From the NCBI RefSeq assembly GCF_028583725.1, contig NZ_CP110680.1:1178001-1242000 (forward strand): 64,000 nucleotides of DNA, in the 5' to 3' direction. The notes beneath the pieces are model-generated. The model made no database searches. It had not been told where the DNA came from and was given only the letters and a program-made list of their open reading frames with translations. The DNA is from Cellulomonas fimi. GTDB taxonomy: Bacteria > Actinomycetota > Actinomycetes > Actinomycetales > Cellulomonadaceae. Shown one piece after another: positions 36,796-45,635 of the stretch. Numbering within the stretch: position 1 is the stretch's first letter; every line of letters begins with the position of its first letter. The position numbers and the translations under genes were made by a program.

Positions 36796-36799
36796 CGCC

Positions 36800-37489
36800 G
36801 TGCCCGTCCTCGCACTCGACACCTCGGCGGCCGTCGCGGTCGCCCTCCTCGACGACTCCGGCGCGGTCCTCGCCGCCCGCAGCGACGACCAGCCGCGCCA
36901 CCACGCGGAACTGCTCGCGCCCATGGTCGCCGCCGTGCTGGCGGACGCGGGCGTCGACCGCTCGGAGCTGACGTCGGTCGTCGTCGGCACCGGTCCCGCG
37001 CCGTTCACCGGGCTGCGGGTCGGGCTCGTCACGGCGCGCACGCTCGGGCTCGCGCTCGGGGTGCCGGTGCACGGCGTGCCCAGCCTCGACGGCGTCGCGG
37101 TCGCCGCGTCGCGCGTCCTCGACGCCGGCTCCACCGTGCTGGTCGCGACCGACGCGCGCCGCCGCGAGGTCTACTGGTCGCTGTACCGCGTCGACGGTGC
37201 GGGCGGCGTCGAGGTGCTGGTCGCACCCGAGGTGGGCGCCGCGGACGACGTCGCGGCGGACGAGCGTGCCGCGGGTGCCGTCGTCGTCGGGCGCGGCGCG
37301 CTGCTGTACCCGGTGCTGGGCGCGGGCGACGACCTCGAGGATCGCGGTCTGGTCGACCCCGACCCGGCGGCGCTCGCGACGCTCGCCGCGCAGCGGTCCG
37401 CACGCGGCCAGGACCTGCCCACGACGCCGCTCTACCTGCGCCGTCCCGACGTGACCCCCGCCGCGAGCCGCAAGCGCGTGCTCGGATGA
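36800..37489 (+). CDS. tsaB: tRNA t6A synthesis protein TsaB
   Basis: 229 residues. It starts PVLALDTSAAVAVALLDDSG, with TSVVVGTGPAPFTGLRVGLV, the G-x-GPGSFTGLR-type region of this ASKHA-fold scaffold. TsaB dimerises with TsaD. It starts with GTG 4 nt after tsaE and overlaps the rimI ATG. Confidence 0.95.
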   Translation: MPVLALDTSAAVAVALLDDSGAVLAARSDDQPRHHAELLAPMVAAVLADAGVDRSELTSVVVGTGPAPFTGLRVGLVTARTLGLALGVPVHGVPSLDGVAVAASRVLDAGSTVLVATDARRREVYWSLYRVDGAGGVEVLVAPEVGAADDVAADERAAGAVVVGRGALLYPVLGAGDDLEDRGLVDPDPAALATLAAQRSARGQDLPTTPLYLRRPDVTPAASRKRVLG

Positions 37490-37971
37490 GCGCGGGAGCG
37501 CCGGGCGTCGTGGTCCGTGCGCTGACGCCGCAGGACGTGCCGGCACTGGTCCGGATGGAGGACGAGCTCTTCGGTGCGGGCGCGTGGTCGGCGCAGTCGC
37601 TGCTCGAGGAGATCGTCGGGCCCGGCCGCTGGTACGTGGGGGCGCAGGACGGGTCCGGCGCGCTCGTCGGCTACGCCGGGCTGTGGTTCGACGGCGAGGA
37701 CGTGCAGGTCATGACGGTCGGCACGGATCTCGCGCACCAGGGCCGGGGGATCGGGCGCCTGCTGCTGACCGCGCTGCTCGACCACGGGCGGACGCTCGGC
37801 GCCCGGTCGGCGCTCCTGGAGGTCCGTGTCGACAACGCCCCCGCGCTCCGGCTGTACGAGAGCGAGGGGTTCGAGCGACTCGGCCTGCGGCGCGGGTACT
37901 ACCAGCCGGAGAATGCGGACGCATGGACCATGCGGCTCGACCTGCGCCGCGACGAGGGGGAGGCACCATGA
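37486..37971 (+). CDS. rimI: Ribosomal-protein-alanine N-acetyltransferase (GNAT)
   Basis: 161 residues. The acetyl-CoA motif is VGTDLAHQGRGIGRLLLTAL, and LLEVRVDNAPALRLYESEGF precedes the C-terminal block. RimI acetylates N-terminal alanines (S18 in E. coli). In many bacteria rimI lies between tsaB and tsaD. It overlaps tsaB (ATGA) and its stop overlaps the next gene's ATG. Confidence 0.93.
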   Translation: MSAGAPGVVVRALTPQDVPALVRMEDELFGAGAWSAQSLLEEIVGPGRWYVGAQDGSGALVGYAGLWFDGEDVQVMTVGTDLAHQGRGIGRLLLTALLDHGRTLGARSALLEVRVDNAPALRLYESEGFERLGLRRGYYQPENADAWTMRLDLRRDEGEAP

Positions 37972-38828
37972 CGGAGCAGCGGACGGTACGAGCGACGACC
38001 CGCGAGGCGGTGCTCGTCGACCCGGTCGAGCTGGCGGCACGGCTCGCCGGCGACGAACCGCCCGTGCTGCTCGACGTGCGCTGGGCGCTCGGGCGTGACG
38101 ACGGCCACGAGCAGTACCTCGCCGGCCACCTGCCGGGTGCCGTCTACGTCGACCTGGACACCGAGCTCGCGTCGATGCCGAGCCCGGAGGAGGGGCGCCA
38201 CCCCCTGCCGGCGGTCGCGGACCTGGAGGTCGCGGCGCGGCGCTGGGGCGTGCGCGACGACCGTCCTGTCGTCGTCTACGACGACGCGGGCGGCACGTCG
38301 GCGGCGCGCGCGTGGTGGCTGCTGCGCTGGGCGGGTCTCGCGGACGTGCGGCTGCTCGACGGCGGCCTGGCCGGGTGGGCGGCGGCGGACCTGCCGCTCG
38401 AGGCGGGTCCCGTGACCGCCGAGCCGGGCGACGCGGTCCTGTCGACGGGGGGGCTCCCGACGATCGACGCCGACGAGGCTGCGACCTGGGACGGGCCGCT
38501 GCTCGACGCGCGCGCGCGTCCGCGGTTCCTCGGCGAGGTCGAGCCCGTCGACCCCCGCGCCGGGCACATCCCGGGTGCGGTGAGCGCCCCGACGGCCGAG
38601 AACCTCACGGAGGACGGCGTGTTCCTGCCCGACGACGCGCTGCGGGAGCGCTTTCGTGCGCTCGGCGTCGACGCGGGCGCACCCGTCGCCGTCTACTGCG
38701 GCTCCGGCGTCACGGCGGCGCACGAGGTCGCGGCGCTCGCGGCCGTCGGCATCGACGCGGCGCTGTACCCCGGCTCGTGGTCGCAGTGGTCGAACGACCC
38801 GGCGCGACCGGTCGCGACGGGGGAGTGA
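37968..38828 (+). CDS. Sulfurtransferase, two rhodanese domains (SseA-like)
   Basis: 286 residues. The N-terminal rhodanese domain ([26 protein letters not shown]) has no catalytic Cys. The C-terminal one has [20 protein letters not shown] and the active-site loop [15 protein letters not shown] (Cys244). It matches thiosulfate or 3-mercaptopyruvate sulfurtransferases. It moves sulfane sulfur to cyanide or thiols. ATG overlaps the rimI stop, so it is co-translated with the t6A genes, an unusual insertion before tsaD. Confidence 0.9.
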   Translation: MTEQRTVRATTREAVLVDPVELAARLAGDEPPVLLDVRWALGRDDGHEQYLAGHLPGAVYVDLDTELASMPSPEEGRHPLPAVADLEVAARRWGVRDDRPVVVYDDAGGTSAARAWWLLRWAGLADVRLLDGGLAGWAAADLPLEAGPVTAEPGDAVLSTGGLPTIDADEAATWDGPLLDARARPRFLGEVEPVDPRAGHIPGAVSAPTAENLTEDGVFLPDDALRERFRALGVDAGAPVAVYCGSGVTAAHEVAALAAVGIDAALYPGSWSQWSNDPARPVATGE

Positions 38829-38833
38829 ACGAC

Positions 38834-38863
38834 GGCGCCGGCGGTCGGGGGACCGCCGGCGCC
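38834..38863. terminator. Bidirectional terminator between sulfurtransferase and nitroreductase
   Basis: A perfect 13-bp GC-rich stem (38834-38846 with 38851-38863) with a 4-nt loop lies between convergent genes. Confidence 0.75.
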
Positions 38864-38904
38864 GGGACGCGTCGCGCGCGCGTCGGTCGACGCGCCGCGG
38901 GGTC

Positions 38905-39546
38905 TCAGACGGTGCGCGTCGTCTGCGCGTAGGTGAGCCGCGCGGCGCGCGGGTACGTCGTGCCCTCGCCGTCGCGGTGGCCGACGTTGACGACGAACAG
39001 CGACCGCCAGCCGGTGCCGGCGAGCAGGTCGGCGTCGATGGCCTCCGCGTCCATGCCGCCCATGGGGCCGGCGTCGAGGCCGGCGGCGCGCAGGCCGACG
39101 ATGAAGTACCCGGCCTGGAGGAGCGCGTTGGTGCGGGCCATCTGCTCGCGCTGCTCGACCTGCGGCTCGAGCGCGTCGGCGAGCGCGGCCATGTGCGGCG
39201 CGAGGACGGGCAGGTGCGCGTGGAAGCCGGGGTCGGCGGCGAGCACGATCGAGACCGGGGCGGCGAGGACGCGCTCGCGGTTGCCCTCGTTCATGTGCGC
39301 GGCGAGGCGCTCGCGGGCCTCGCGGCTGCGGACGACGAGGAGGCGCAGCGGGATGGTGTTGAGGGCGGTGGGGCCCCACTTGACCAGGTCGTACACGGCG
39401 GCGATCTGCTCGTCGGTGACCTCGTCGGTGGTGAAGGCGCCGACGGTGCGGGCCTCGCGGAACAGGAGGTCGGCCACGTCGTCGGAGACGGCGAGGTCGG
39501 GCGTCGGGAAGTCGAGGCCGTCCAGGACGGTCGTGTCGGTGGTCAT
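38905..39546 (-). CDS. Nitroreductase-family protein, malonic-semialdehyde-reductase-like
   Basis: 213 residues. [55 protein letters not shown] and [12 protein letters not shown] match the RutE/NADH-nitroreductase group of FMN proteins. It may reduce malonic semialdehyde to 3-hydroxypropionate or act on quinones or nitro compounds. The rest of the rut cluster is not here. ATG 39546 is taken. An alternative ATG at 39561 would add five residues. Neither start has a clear Shine-Dalgarno. It is convergent with the sulfurtransferase and divergent from tsaD. Confidence 0.85.
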   Translation of the reverse strand: MTTDTTVLDGLDFPTPDLAVSDDVADLLFREARTVGAFTTDEVTDEQIAAVYDLVKWGPTALNTIPLRLLVVRSREARERLAAHMNEGNRERVLAAPVSIVLAADPGFHAHLPVLAPHMAALADALEPQVEQREQMARTNALLQAGYFIVGLRAAGLDAGPMGGMDAEAIDADLLAGTGWRSLFVVNVGHRDGEGTTYPRAARLTYAQTTRTV

Positions 39547-39620
39547 GTGTCGTTGAATCATCAACCAGTCTTCGGGATTCCGCACCGCGGCCGTGACGCT
39601 GGTCACGTGCGTCGCCCGCC

Positions 39621-39626
39621 TATCCT
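39621..39626 (+). promoter_or_regulatory. -10 hexamer TATCCT for tsaD, leaderless
   Basis: TATCCT, 7 nt before ATG 39634. It gives tsaD its own promoter, separate from tsaE-tsaB. Confidence 0.6.
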
Positions 39627-39633
39627 GGGGACC

Positions 39634-40686
39634 ATGTCTGCGACCGGCGCCCCGCCCCTCGTCCTCGGGATCGAGACGTCCTGCGACGAGACCGGCGTCG
39701 CCCTCGTCCGCGGCCACGACCTGCTCGTCGACGCGGTCGCGAGCTCGGTCGACGAGCACGCGCGCTTCGGCGGGATCATCCCCGAGATCGCGTCGCGCGC
39801 CCACCTCGAGGCGATGGTCCCGACGATCGAGCGCGCGCTCGCGACCGCGGACGTGTCCCTCGGCGAGGTCGACGCGATCGCCGTCACCGCGGGTCCCGGC
39901 CTCGTCGGGCCGCTCACCGTCGGCGCGTCCGCCGCCAAGGCGCTCGCCCTCGCGCTCGACAAGCCGCTGTACGGCGTCAACCACGTCATCGGGCACGCGG
40001 TGGTCGACGAGCTCGTCGACGGCCCGTTCCCGGAGCGCGTCATGGCGCTCGTCGTGTCCGGCGGGCACTCGTCGCTGCTGCTGATCGACGACACCGTGAA
40101 CGTCACCGAGCTCGGCTCGACGCTCGACGACGCGGCCGGCGAGGCGTTCGACAAGGTCGGCCGCCTGCTCGGCCTGCCGTACCCGGGCGGCCCGCACATC
40201 GACCGCCTCGCGCGCGAGGGCGACCCGCACGCGATCCGCTTCCCGCGCGGGCTCACCGCGCCCAAGGACCAGGCGAAGCACGCGACCGACTTCTCGTTCT
40301 CGGGCCTCAAGACGGCCGTGGCCCGCTGGGTCGAGGCGCGGCAGGACGCGGGGAAGGAGATCCCGCTGCCCGACGTCGCCGCGTCGTTCGCGGAGGCCGT
40401 GGCCGACGTCCTCACCGCGAAGACGATCGCCGCGTGCCGGGCGCACGGCGTCTCGACGCTCGTCGTCGGGGGCGGGTTCTCCGCGAACTCGCAGCTGCGC
40501 GACATGGCCGCGAAGCGCTGCGCCGAGGCCGGGATCGACCTGCGCATCCCGCCGATCCGCTACTGCACGGACAACGGCGCGATGATCGCGGCGCTGGGCT
40601 CGGCCGTCGTGCGTCGCGGCCTGCCGCCGTCGTCGCTCGACCTGCCGGTCGACTCGTCGATGCCGCTCACGCAGGTGCTCGTCTGA
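39634..40686 (+). CDS. tsaD: tRNA N6-threonylcarbamoyladenosine transferase TsaD
   Basis: 350 residues. It starts [19 protein letters not shown], then [20 protein letters not shown]. The metal His pair is in [14 protein letters not shown], and [17 protein letters not shown] and [14 protein letters not shown] are conserved. It transfers the threonylcarbamoyl group to A37 of ANN-decoding tRNAs with TsaB and TsaE. It is separated from the tsaE-tsaB-rimI unit by a sulfurtransferase and an opposite-strand nitroreductase. Confidence 0.97.
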   Translation: MSATGAPPLVLGIETSCDETGVALVRGHDLLVDAVASSVDEHARFGGIIPEIASRAHLEAMVPTIERALATADVSLGEVDAIAVTAGPGLVGPLTVGASAAKALALALDKPLYGVNHVIGHAVVDELVDGPFPERVMALVVSGGHSSLLLIDDTVNVTELGSTLDDAAGEAFDKVGRLLGLPYPGGPHIDRLAREGDPHAIRFPRGLTAPKDQAKHATDFSFSGLKTAVARWVEARQDAGKEIPLPDVAASFAEAVADVLTAKTIAACRAHGVSTLVVGGGFSANSQLRDMAAKRCAEAGIDLRIPPIRYCTDNGAMIAALGSAVVRRGLPPSSLDLPVDSSMPLTQVLV

Positions 40687-40696
40687 CGCCGACGCC

Positions 40697-41200
40697 TCAG
40701 GCGGGCGACCACGCGCGCCACGCGCGCGACCCCAGCACGAACGTCACCGCGAACACGCCCGCGCCGAGCACGAGCCACTGCCAGGACACGGACGTCTCGA
40801 TCCCCAGTGCGTCGGCCGTCGCCGTGTACTCGGTCGTCGCACCCAGCGTCGTCCGGGTGAGCGTGCCGCCGCCGAGGTCGAGCAGCGTGTCGAGCGTGCC
40901 GAGCGCGTACGCGAACCCGAGGTAGACCAGAGCGCCCACGGCGAGCCCGGCCCACACCCCGCCCGTCGCCCAGCGTGGCGTGCGCCGGCCGAGCTCGGCG
41001 AGGTAGCCCTCGGCGAGCACGCGCGGGTGGCCGAGGCCGGCGACGGCGGCGCGCATGCCGATCTCCTCGGCGGTCGCCGTGACCTCGCGCCGGACGTCGC
41101 GGACCAGCGCACGGTCCTGGGGGTGGTCCTGGACGGCCCAGGAGAAGCGCGTGAGGTAGGCCTCGCGGACCAGGCGGTCGCGCAGCGTGAGGGTGGTCAT
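40697..41200 (-). CDS. HAAS-type membrane protein paired with PadR
   Basis: 167 residues from ATG 41200. The N-terminal half is a helical cytosolic domain (YLTRFSWAVQDHPQDRALVR; AEGYLAELGRR) like the HAAS domain found next to PadR regulators. Two membrane helices follow (GVWAGLAVGALVYLGFAYAL and WLVLGAGVFAVTFVLG). Its start overlaps the padR stop (ATGA), so the two are one operon. HAAS proteins are thought to work with their PadR partner in envelope sensing. The exact role is unknown. Confidence 0.8.
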   Translation of the reverse strand: MTTLTLRDRLVREAYLTRFSWAVQDHPQDRALVRDVRREVTATAEEIGMRAAVAGLGHPRVLAEGYLAELGRRTPRWATGGVWAGLAVGALVYLGFAYALGTLDTLLDLGGGTLTRTTLGATTEYTATADALGIETSVSWQWLVLGAGVFAVTFVLGSRAWRAWSPA

Positions 41201-41586
41201 CGGGTCCTCCGGGAGGGGTTGTCGGTGGGCGCCGGTGCGGCGTCGGGGTCGGTCGGGAGGTCGGCGTCGAGGACGCGTGCGACGGTGCCGGCGAGGCGCT
41301 GCCACGAACGCTGTGCGCGCGCGAGCTCGGCGGTGCCGGCGTCGGTCGGCACGTAGTACTTGCGGGCCGGTCCGGACGACGACGCGACGAGCCGCGACGA
41401 GACGCGCCCCTCGCGCTCCAGCCGGTTGAGGACGGGGTAGAGCGTCCCGGCGCCGAGGTCGGTGAGACCGGCCTCCTGGAGGCGCGTGACGAGCTCGTAG
41501 CCGTACGACTCGCCGCGGCCGAGCACGGCGAGCACGAGCATCGGCAGCACGCCCTTGAGGAGCTGGGGGTCCCGGTCGTCGTCCAC
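41197..41586 (-). CDS. PadR-family transcriptional regulator
   Basis: 129 residues. The winged-helix block is LLKGVLPMLVLAVLGRGESY then GYELVTRLQEAGLTDLGAGT, and LYPVLNRLEREGRVSSRLV is the PadR hallmark. The C-terminus is a short helical dimer region (ELARAQRSWQRLAGTV) plus a polar tail. PadR proteins repress their own operon and are released by ligands or stress. A dyad over its promoter -10 supports autoregulation. Confidence 0.92.
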   Translation of the reverse strand: MDDDRDPQLLKGVLPMLVLAVLGRGESYGYELVTRLQEAGLTDLGAGTLYPVLNRLEREGRVSSRLVASSSGPARKYYVPTDAGTAELARAQRSWQRLAGTVARVLDADLPTDPDAAPAPTDNPSRRTR

Positions 41587-41594
41587 GTGTCGAG

Positions 41595-41609
41595 ACTATG
41601 CCCAGTAGT
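41595..41609 (-). promoter_or_regulatory. Candidate PadR operator over the promoter -10
   Basis: ACTA-N7-TAGT palindrome 8 nt upstream of the padR ATG. It overlaps CATAGT (minus strand, 41595-41600), which has TTGTCA 15 nt further upstream as a weak -35. This is the layout expected for self-repression by PadR. Confidence 0.5.
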
Positions 41610-41663
41610 AGGCAATGACAAGTACCGGGCGATGACATCACCCGGTGACCCTTTTCTGGGTGA

Positions 41664-41692
41664 TTGACACGGTTTGCCCGTCGGGTTGCACT
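41664..41692 (+). promoter_or_regulatory. Promoter of the secreted phosphoesterase gene
   Basis: TTGACA (41664-41669), 17-nt spacer, TGCACT (41687-41692). An AGGAG Shine-Dalgarno follows before ATG 41715. Confidence 0.6.
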
Positions 41693-41714
41693 GGACGCGA
41701 GCCCAGGAGTCGCC

Positions 41715-44363
41715 ATGCCCTCGCAGCCCCCCGCGCGGCACAGCCGCCGCGCCCACCCGTCGCCCGCACCCGCGCACGCCCTGCCGACGGTGCACCGCGA
41801 CGTCCGACGCCGCCGCCGCGTCGCCGTCACGCTGCTCCTCGTCGCGGGACTCGTCGGCTGGGGGCTCGTCGCCGTCCCCGCTACGGCCGCGGACCCCGAG
41901 CCCTTCACGTTCGTCGTGCTGCCGGACACCCAGAACTACGTGAGCACGTCCGCCAACCAGGCCACGATGGGCGTGCAGACGCAGTGGATCGCCGACCACG
42001 CCGACGACCTCGACGTCGCGTTCGTCTCCCAGGTCGGCGACCTCGTCGGCGTCGACACCGCCGACGTGCAGTGGCAGCGCGCGTCGCAGCACATGGCGGT
42101 CCTGGACGCGGCGGGGGTGCCGAGCGCGGTGCTGCCCGGCAACCACGACATGGACCTCACGACGGGCGAGGCGCCGCTCTACCGGCAGTACTTCCCGCCG
42201 AGCCGGTACGCGAACGCGTCGTGGAACGGCACCACCGCGTCCTACGGCGGCTACCTCGGCCAGCACCTGTTCGGGCCCGACCCGGTCGACCGGCAGAACA
42301 TGGACTCGTTCGCGCTGTTCACGGCGGGCGGCATGGACTTCCTGCTGCTCAGCCTCGAGATGAACGCGCCCGACTCCGCGCTCGACTGGGGCCGGCGCGT
42401 GCTCGCCGCCTACCCCGAGCGGCGCGCGATCGTCGCGACGCACTCCTACGTCGACACCGCGGGCGGGCTGACGACGCAGGTCGCGCGCGCCGACGGCGGC
42501 AACAGCGGCCGCGCGATCTGGGAGGAGCTCGTGCGCCCTTCGTGCTCGGTGTTCCTCATCGTCTCCGGCCACTTCAGCGAGGGCGACCTGGGCGAGGCCC
42601 GCCGCACCGACACCAACGCGTGCGGGCAGCCCGTGCACGCGGTGCTGACCGACTACCAGGACCGCGCCAACGGCGGCGACGGGTGGCTGCGGTACTACAC
42701 GTTCGACCCCGCGGCCGACGAGATCCGCGCGACGACGTACTCGCCGACGCTCGACCGCTACGAGACGGACGCCGACAGCCGGTTCACGCTGCCCTACGCG
42801 ATGACCGGCACGCCGCCCGACCCCGAGCCGGGACCGCTCGCCTCCGACGCGTTCGGGCGCACGGTCACGGGCGGCTGGGGGAGCGCCGACACGGGCGGTG
42901 CGTGGTCGGTCGGCGGCGGGAGCGCGCGGTTCGCGGTCGGCGGCGGGACGGGCCAGCAGTCGCCGCTGCCGGGCGGCACGGTGACCGCGACCCTCGGCGG
43001 GGTGTCGTCGACCGCGACCGACGTGACGACGACCCTCGCGCTCGACCGCATCCCGAGCAACGCGCTCTACGCGACGGTCTCCGGACGCGTCGTCGGCTCC
43101 GGCGACTACGGCGCGCGCGTCAAGGTGCTCGCGGGCGGCGCCGTCCAGCTGCACACCGAGCGGTCCGGCACGGTCCTGACGGGCGGCACGCTGCCCGGCG
43201 TGACGCTCACCGCGGGCGAGCGTCTGCGGGTCCGCACCCAGGTCGAGGGCACGTCGCCGACGGTCGTGCGCGTACGGGCGTGGGAGGACGGGCAGCCGGA
43301 GCCGACGACGTGGCAGTCCACCGCGACCGACGCGACCGCCGCGCTCCAGGGCGCCGGCGGCGTGCGGCTCATGACGTACGTGAGCTCCACGACGACCGGC
43401 GGTGCGCTCACGACCCGCTGGGACGACCTGCTCGTGACGCGGATCGGCGGAACGCCCCCGCCGCCGCCGCCCCCGAACCAGCCGCCGACGGCGGCGTTCA
43501 CGGTCACGACGAGCGGCCTCACGGTCGCGGTCGACTCCGCGGGGTCGACGGACGCCGACGGGACGGTCGTGCAGCGCACCTGGTCGTTCGGGGACGGCGG
43601 CACGGCGACCGGCACGACGGCCTCCCGCACGTACGCCGCGGCAGGCACCTACACCGTGACGCTGACGGTCACGGACGACGACGGCGCCACCGCGACGACG
43701 ACCCGCGCGGTCACCGTCACCGCCCCGCCACCCGCGACGACGCTCGCCGCCGACGTCTTCGCCCGGACCGTCTCCGGCGGCTGGGGGAGCGCCGACACCG
43801 GCGGCCCGTGGACCGTCGCCGGCGGCTCGGCGCGGTTCTCGGTCGGCGGGGGCTCGGGCGGCATGGTCGTGCCTGCGGGCGCGACCCTGACCGCGACGCT
43901 CGGCTCCGCGGCGGTCGCCTCGACCGCGGCCGACGTGCACGCGACGCTCGCGCTCGACGCCGTGCCGAACGGCCCGCTCTACGCGACGGTGTCCGGGCGG
44001 GTCGTCGGGTCCGCCGACTACGGCGCGCGCGTCAAGGTGCTCGCGGGCGGCGGCGTGCAGCTGCACACCGAGCGGTCCGGCACGGTCCTCACGGGCAACA
44101 CGCTGCCGGGCGTCGTGCTCACGTCGGGCGCGCGCCTGCACGTGCGGGTCCAGGTCGAGGGCACCGCTCCGACGACGGTCCGCACGCGCGCGTGGCTGGA
44201 CGGCACGACGGAGCCGGCGACGTGGCAGTACACCGCGACGGACTCCACGGCGGGCCTGCAGACCGCGGGCGGCGTGCGCCTCATGGCCTACCTCAGCTCG
44301 TCGGCGACGAACGGCCCCGCGACGGTCCGCTGGGACGACCTGACCGCGACCCGCCTGCCCTGA
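41715..44363 (+). CDS. Secreted metallophosphoesterase with PKD domain and twin C-terminal domains
   Basis: 882 residues from ATG 41715. A basic N-terminus (RRRRR) and hydrophobic core end near PATAADP, a signal peptide. The calcineurin-like phosphoesterase covers ~60-370: FVVLPDTQNYV, QVGDLVG, LPGNHDM, ATHSYVD and SGHFSEGDL are the metal-site blocks. Then come a ~205-residue domain (374-578), a Pro-rich hinge (PPPPPPPNQPP), a PKD domain with TWSFGDGGTATGTTASRTYA (~590-675) and a second copy of the 205-residue domain (676-882). Probably extracellular phosphatase or phosphodiesterase. The repeated jelly-roll-like domains suggest carbohydrate or surface binding. Confidence 0.88.
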   Translation: MPSQPPARHSRRAHPSPAPAHALPTVHRDVRRRRRVAVTLLLVAGLVGWGLVAVPATAADPEPFTFVVLPDTQNYVSTSANQATMGVQTQWIADHADDLDVAFVSQVGDLVGVDTADVQWQRASQHMAVLDAAGVPSAVLPGNHDMDLTTGEAPLYRQYFPPSRYANASWNGTTASYGGYLGQHLFGPDPVDRQNMDSFALFTAGGMDFLLLSLEMNAPDSALDWGRRVLAAYPERRAIVATHSYVDTAGGLTTQVARADGGNSGRAIWEELVRPSCSVFLIVSGHFSEGDLGEARRTDTNACGQPVHAVLTDYQDRANGGDGWLRYYTFDPAADEIRATTYSPTLDRYETDADSRFTLPYAMTGTPPDPEPGPLASDAFGRTVTGGWGSADTGGAWSVGGGSARFAVGGGTGQQSPLPGGTVTATLGGVSSTATDVTTTLALDRIPSNALYATVSGRVVGSGDYGARVKVLAGGAVQLHTERSGTVLTGGTLPGVTLTAGERLRVRTQVEGTSPTVVRVRAWEDGQPEPTTWQSTATDATAALQGAGGVRLMTYVSSTTTGGALTTRWDDLLVTRIGGTPPPPPPPNQPPTAAFTVTTSGLTVAVDSAGSTDADGTVVQRTWSFGDGGTATGTTASRTYAAAGTYTVTLTVTDDDGATATTTRAVTVTAPPPATTLAADVFARTVSGGWGSADTGGPWTVAGGSARFSVGGGSGGMVVPAGATLTATLGSAAVASTAADVHATLALDAVPNGPLYATVSGRVVGSADYGARVKVLAGGGVQLHTERSGTVLTGNTLPGVVLTSGARLHVRVQVEGTAPTTVRTRAWLDGTTEPATWQYTATDSTAGLQTAGGVRLMAYLSSSATNGPATVRWDDLTATRLP
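42838..44360 (+). repeat. Duplicated domain-coding segments inside the phosphoesterase gene
   Basis: 42838-43446 and 43742-44360 encode the same ~205-residue domain, in direct orientation with the PKD-coding part between. Identity is high at DNA level, including one shared run of 32 nt coding for QLHTERSGTVL. This indicates recent duplication or gene conversion. Confidence 0.8.
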
Positions 44364-44422
44364 CGCCCCGGGACGTCCGCCGATCCCCGTCCGCCCCGCC
44401 GCCGCTCTACCCGCACGACCCG

Positions 44423-44477
44423 CGACCCGGGTCCGGCTACCGCGCGGGCGGCCCGACCGGTCACCAGACCCGGGTCG
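44423..44477. repeat. Dispersed palindromic element, copy 2
   Basis: A 55-nt GC-rich imperfect palindrome in the gap between convergent genes. Its last 20 nt (44458-44477) are an exact reverse complement of 34837-34856. Arms CGACCCGGGTC and GACCCGGGTCG could form a strong hairpin that works as a bidirectional terminator. Confidence 0.7.
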
Positions 44478-44486
44478 AGCGCACGG

Positions 44487-45635
44487 CTACAGCGGGCGGC
44501 CCGCCCTCATCTCCGCGACGAGCGAGCGGACGACCGCGTCGAGCTCGCCCGCGTTGCGTCGCGCGACGGCCCGTTGCCGCTGGTAGGACGCGCCCCGCCG
44601 GAGGATGACGCGCACCTGGTCGAGCTCCTCGCTGCACCCGAGCCGCTCGGCGACGGGCGCGAGCTCCTCGAGCCACCGGCCGACCGCGTCGGTCACGAGC
44701 TCCTCCTCACCGGCGGCGTCGGTGATGATGATCGCGTCCATGCCGTAGCGGGCCGAGCGCCACTTGTTCTCCTGCGCGAACCAGGGCGGCAGGGCGGGCA
44801 GCGCCTCGCCGCGGTCGAGCATCGACGAGAAGTGCTCGACGAAGCAGTGCGTGAGCGCGGAGATCGCGGTCAGCTCGAGCAGGTTGGTCGCGCCGTCGGC
44901 GACGCGCATCTCGAGCGTCCCGAACCGCGGCGACGGCCGGATGTCCCAGCGCACCTCGTCGAACTGGTCGATGACGCCCGTGTGCATCATGTCGCCGACG
45001 TACTGCTCGAGCTGCTCCCACCGCTCGAACCCGAACGGCAGGCCGGCGGTCGGGAGCTGCTGGAACAGCAGCGCGCGGTTGGAGGCGTACCCGGTGTCCT
45101 TGGCACCCCAGAACGGCGACGACGCGGACAGCGACTGCAGGTGCGGGAAGACGGTGAGCATCGCGCGTGACAGCGGCAGGACCTTCGCGCGGTCCTCGAT
45201 GCCGACGTGCACGTGCACGCCGTAGATGAGCATCTGCCGGCCCCACCACTGCGTGCGGTCGATGAGCGTCGCGTACCGCTGCTTGTCGGTGACCTTCTGC
45301 TGTGCCCAGTTCGCGAACGGGTGCGTGCCGCCGCCCATGAGCTCGATGCGCAGGGGCTCGGCCGCGGCGCCGACCTCGTCGAGCGCGCGGCGCAGGTCCG
45401 CGCCCGCCTCGCCGACCGTCCGGCACACGCCCGACGCGATCTCGACGGTGTTGAGCAGCAGCTCCTGCTTGATGTGCGGGTGCTCGGTGCCGTCGACGGG
45501 CCGGACGGTGTCGAAGATGGCCTGCGCGGCCTGCCGCAGGTCGCCGGAGTCGGCGTCGACGAGCGCGACCTCCCACTCGAGCCCGACGGTGGACCGCTCG
45601 GACCGGGCGAACGGCAGCGCGACGGGCGCGGCCAT
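44487..45635 (-). CDS. YbdK-type glutamate-cysteine ligase family carboxylate-amine ligase
   Basis: 382 residues, length as for YbdK. VGLEWEVALVDADSGDLRQA is the GCS2 N-terminal motif, with IKQELLLNTVEIASGVC, GVHVHVGIEDRAKVLPL, SSPFWGAKDTGYASNRALLF and RWDIRPSPRFGTLEMRVADG. These proteins join an amine to a carboxylate, or show weak gamma-glutamylcysteine activity. The real substrate is unclear, and mycothiol producers do not need glutathione. It is co-translated with the upstream methyltransferase (TGATG overlap). Confidence 0.9.
   Translation of the reverse strand: MAAPVALPFARSERSTVGLEWEVALVDADSGDLRQAAQAIFDTVRPVDGTEHPHIKQELLLNTVEIASGVCRTVGEAGADLRRALDEVGAAAEPLRIELMGGGTHPFANWAQQKVTDKQRYATLIDRTQWWGRQMLIYGVHVHVGIEDRAKVLPLSRAMLTVFPHLQSLSASSPFWGAKDTGYASNRALLFQQLPTAGLPFGFERWEQLEQYVGDMMHTGVIDQFDEVRWDIRPSPRFGTLEMRVADGATNLLELTAISALTHCFVEHFSSMLDRGEALPALPPWFAQENKWRSARYGMDAIIITDAAGEEELVTDAVGRWLEELAPVAERLGCSEELDQVRVILRRGASYQRQRAVARRNAGELDAVVRSLVAEMRAGRPL

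Noticed and set aside
40560..44141. A 1193-residue minus-strand open frame opposite the phosphoesterase gene
   Set aside because: It mirrors the repeated phosphoesterase sequence and overlaps tsaD, padR and the HAAS gene in other frames.
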